DNA of 64,000 nucleotides from Antitrichia curtipendula (taxonomy: Eukaryota; Streptophyta; Bryopsida; Hypnales; Leucodontaceae). A program made the position numbers and the translations under genes. Positions 62,455 to 64,000 of this stretch are shown here, one piece after another. The stretch is from positions 24,200,981-24,264,980 of the forward strand of contig OX579640.1 in assembly GCA_951230915.1 (NCBI GenBank), written 5' to 3'. Position 1 is the stretch's first letter. Each line of letters begins with the position of its first letter. The notes beneath the pieces are model-generated. The model was not told where the DNA came from and searched no databases. It saw only the letters and a program-made list of their open reading frames with translations.

Positions 62455-63381
62455 GCAGTTTGCTTTTGCCTTAAGAAACCCTACTCATCTGATTGCAAGC
62501 ATTCGTTCAAGCAAGTCAAAGGATTAGGTACAAACTTTCACAAGTTTGCCACCATCCTTATCTGTCTTTAATTTGTGTTATATGCTTGGGCAATTAATTA
62601 AAAAAGTCTTGCTTCTGCACAAGAAATAGCTATGTAAGTAGTAGAATTTTGTTCCCTTAATACTAAACTTTTGGATTACTTGCCCTAGAGGGTATTGTTT
62701 CCATAACTTGTTGCTGTCTTGGCAAGCAACTCCTAGTTTGGTGGATGATAGTGGTGCGTCTGAGCTTGCATTTGATGTCCCTAATAAAGAGGTAGATCAT
62801 ACACTTGAAGAAGTAATCAATCTATATTCAAATCTGACCGTTGTGTAGCTCACAAATCCGGATTCATATGATTGCCACTGTTATTCCTTTATTGCTCTCT
62901 TACTATTAAATTTTGTATTTTGGGAGGAACGCTAACTATTCTTCCTGCTTTTTGTAGGCAAATACCTCTAATCTTGAGATGGTTGATGATTTTGAACTCT
63001 ATCAACAGCTACTAGTTGAATTCTTAGAGCCCTCTAATCTATGTGGACTTGGTAAGTTTGTTTTAACATCTGCATTCTTTCTCGTTCTTAAAGTATATTC
63101 TCCAAAAGATCAATTTCAATATCTATTGTGAATGAGATATATATTTCCTGCATGTTTGTGAACCATGCATTTTGAGTTCCAGCTAGCATGAAAGTTGAAA
63201 TATGTGAAATATGACATAGATATGTCAATCTATTCAATGGTGGGTGCCTTGGACGTGGCGATTTGAAGCATTAGTTCTATATATTTTGGGAATCAGTGTG
63301 AGTTATTTACCAATTGTATCATGTTCTCCACGTGCAGGAGGGTTCCAACGAAGGCAATATACTAGAAAGGGAAGGTTGTAG
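62455..63381 (+). pseudogene. AATF/Bfr2-like gene fragment (TRAUB region), four exon-like pieces
   Basis: Four pieces in order resemble the C-terminal half of AATF/Bfr2, a nucleolar ribosome-biogenesis factor. They are FALRNPTHLIASIRSSKSK (about 62463-62520), LVDDSGASELAFDVPNKE ending before GTAGAT (62791), LEMVDDFELYQQLLVEFLEP (62958-63051, with TTTTTGTAG and G|GTAAGT borders) and FQRRQYTRKGRL (63338-63381). The DDxxxYQQLLxEF core is the best match. The first piece reaches TAG at its apparent donor, and the last ends at an early stop, so it is likely a fragment. The family match is from memory and short. Confidence 0.4.
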
Positions 63382-64000
63382 ATTGTTGTATATCTAAAGG
63401 AATGAAGATCCAGTAATATGTCAATTCTCTACACAGCATGCACACACTGTTATCAAATTTTTGCTAACCTACTACTACTAGTAGCTAGATTCTTTATTGC
63501 ACCTGAGTAGGTGGAGTGTTGAACAGAGTAGGTGGAGTATTGGCGAGAGTGTTGAACAAACTAGAAATCCATTATTGGTGTAATAATGCTTTGTTTGAAG
63601 ACAATCACTTTCTATGTTTCCATTGTGCCCTACTTCCTCTGAAGCATCGCAATTTAAGAGCAACTACCAAGTGACTATGGAATTAATTTACTTAATAGCC
63701 TATACCTCAAGTGGTAGCTGGTACCATTTATACGTGGATGATATTCCTTGGTTCAGTGCTTGATAGGTCTGTCATTTGATGATTATTTTTTGCCTATATG
63801 CAAGTACATTGTTCCCAAGCCTTTGGTGAATTTCACATCTTCTGAATCCATGGATCTGTCCCAAATGACATCTAAACTCTTCTCCAACATATTTGGACAT
63901 GGGCAAACTCCTGTTTCATGAGATAGGATTTTATGAAAAGGATTCCTATTTATCATTGTGGGCGGGTCTTGCTTGCCCAACCAAGATTCCAGTTTTATTT
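63382..64000. other. Window end, nothing recognised
   Basis: Short ORFs only. Two imperfect copies of a GAGTAGGTGGAGT block occur near 63506 and 63528. Confidence 0.4.

Overview
The window looks like nuclear DNA of a land plant. It is AT-rich and gene-poor, its genes are split by GT-AG introns, and it carries a nuclear tRNA with internal Pol III boxes, plant-specific protein families (SABATH methyltransferase, DUF247) and many small inverted-repeat transposons. I cannot fix the lineage; nothing seen is diagnostic of one clade.

Layout. Positions 1-2400 hold a fold-back repeat and three copies of one MITE family (called MITE-A here). A complete three-exon SABATH methyltransferase gene lies at 2492-4422 (-), with a MITE just upstream of its TATA-like box. 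A tRNA-Gly(CCC) gene is at 5980-6050 (-). Two Helitrons sit head to tail at 10369-17398. The second is about 6.3 kb and carries a decayed Rep-helicase gene. A complete ten-exon TRM5-type tRNA (guanine37-N1)-methyltransferase gene is at 18275-22024 (+).

From 23.3 to 36 kb are three partial copies of the SABATH upstream region, two of them attached to dead SABATH copies (28736-30881 and 35536-36000). These copies share two disabling mutations. Two MITEs with readable 'empty sites' and another MITE-A copy lie in the same stretch. At 37008-39221 (-) is a two-exon gene for a highly charged, Lys/Glu-repeat protein with a 5'UTR intron.

From 40.5 to 53.7 kb there are no convincing genes, but there is a long near-perfect fold-back element, several TIR elements with target-site duplications, and a nested element (51682-53642) with two other elements inside it. 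An intronless DUF247 membrane-protein gene is at 54020-55510 (+). The last 8 kb hold weak gene remnants: a Pro/Tyr-rich tail with a frameshift, and exon-like pieces resembling the C-terminal part of AATF/Bfr2.

The genes do not form a pathway. The main story is SABATH duplication and decay alongside waves of MITE and Helitron insertion. Exon boundaries were read by eye from splice motifs and reading-frame continuity; no transcript or database search was available.
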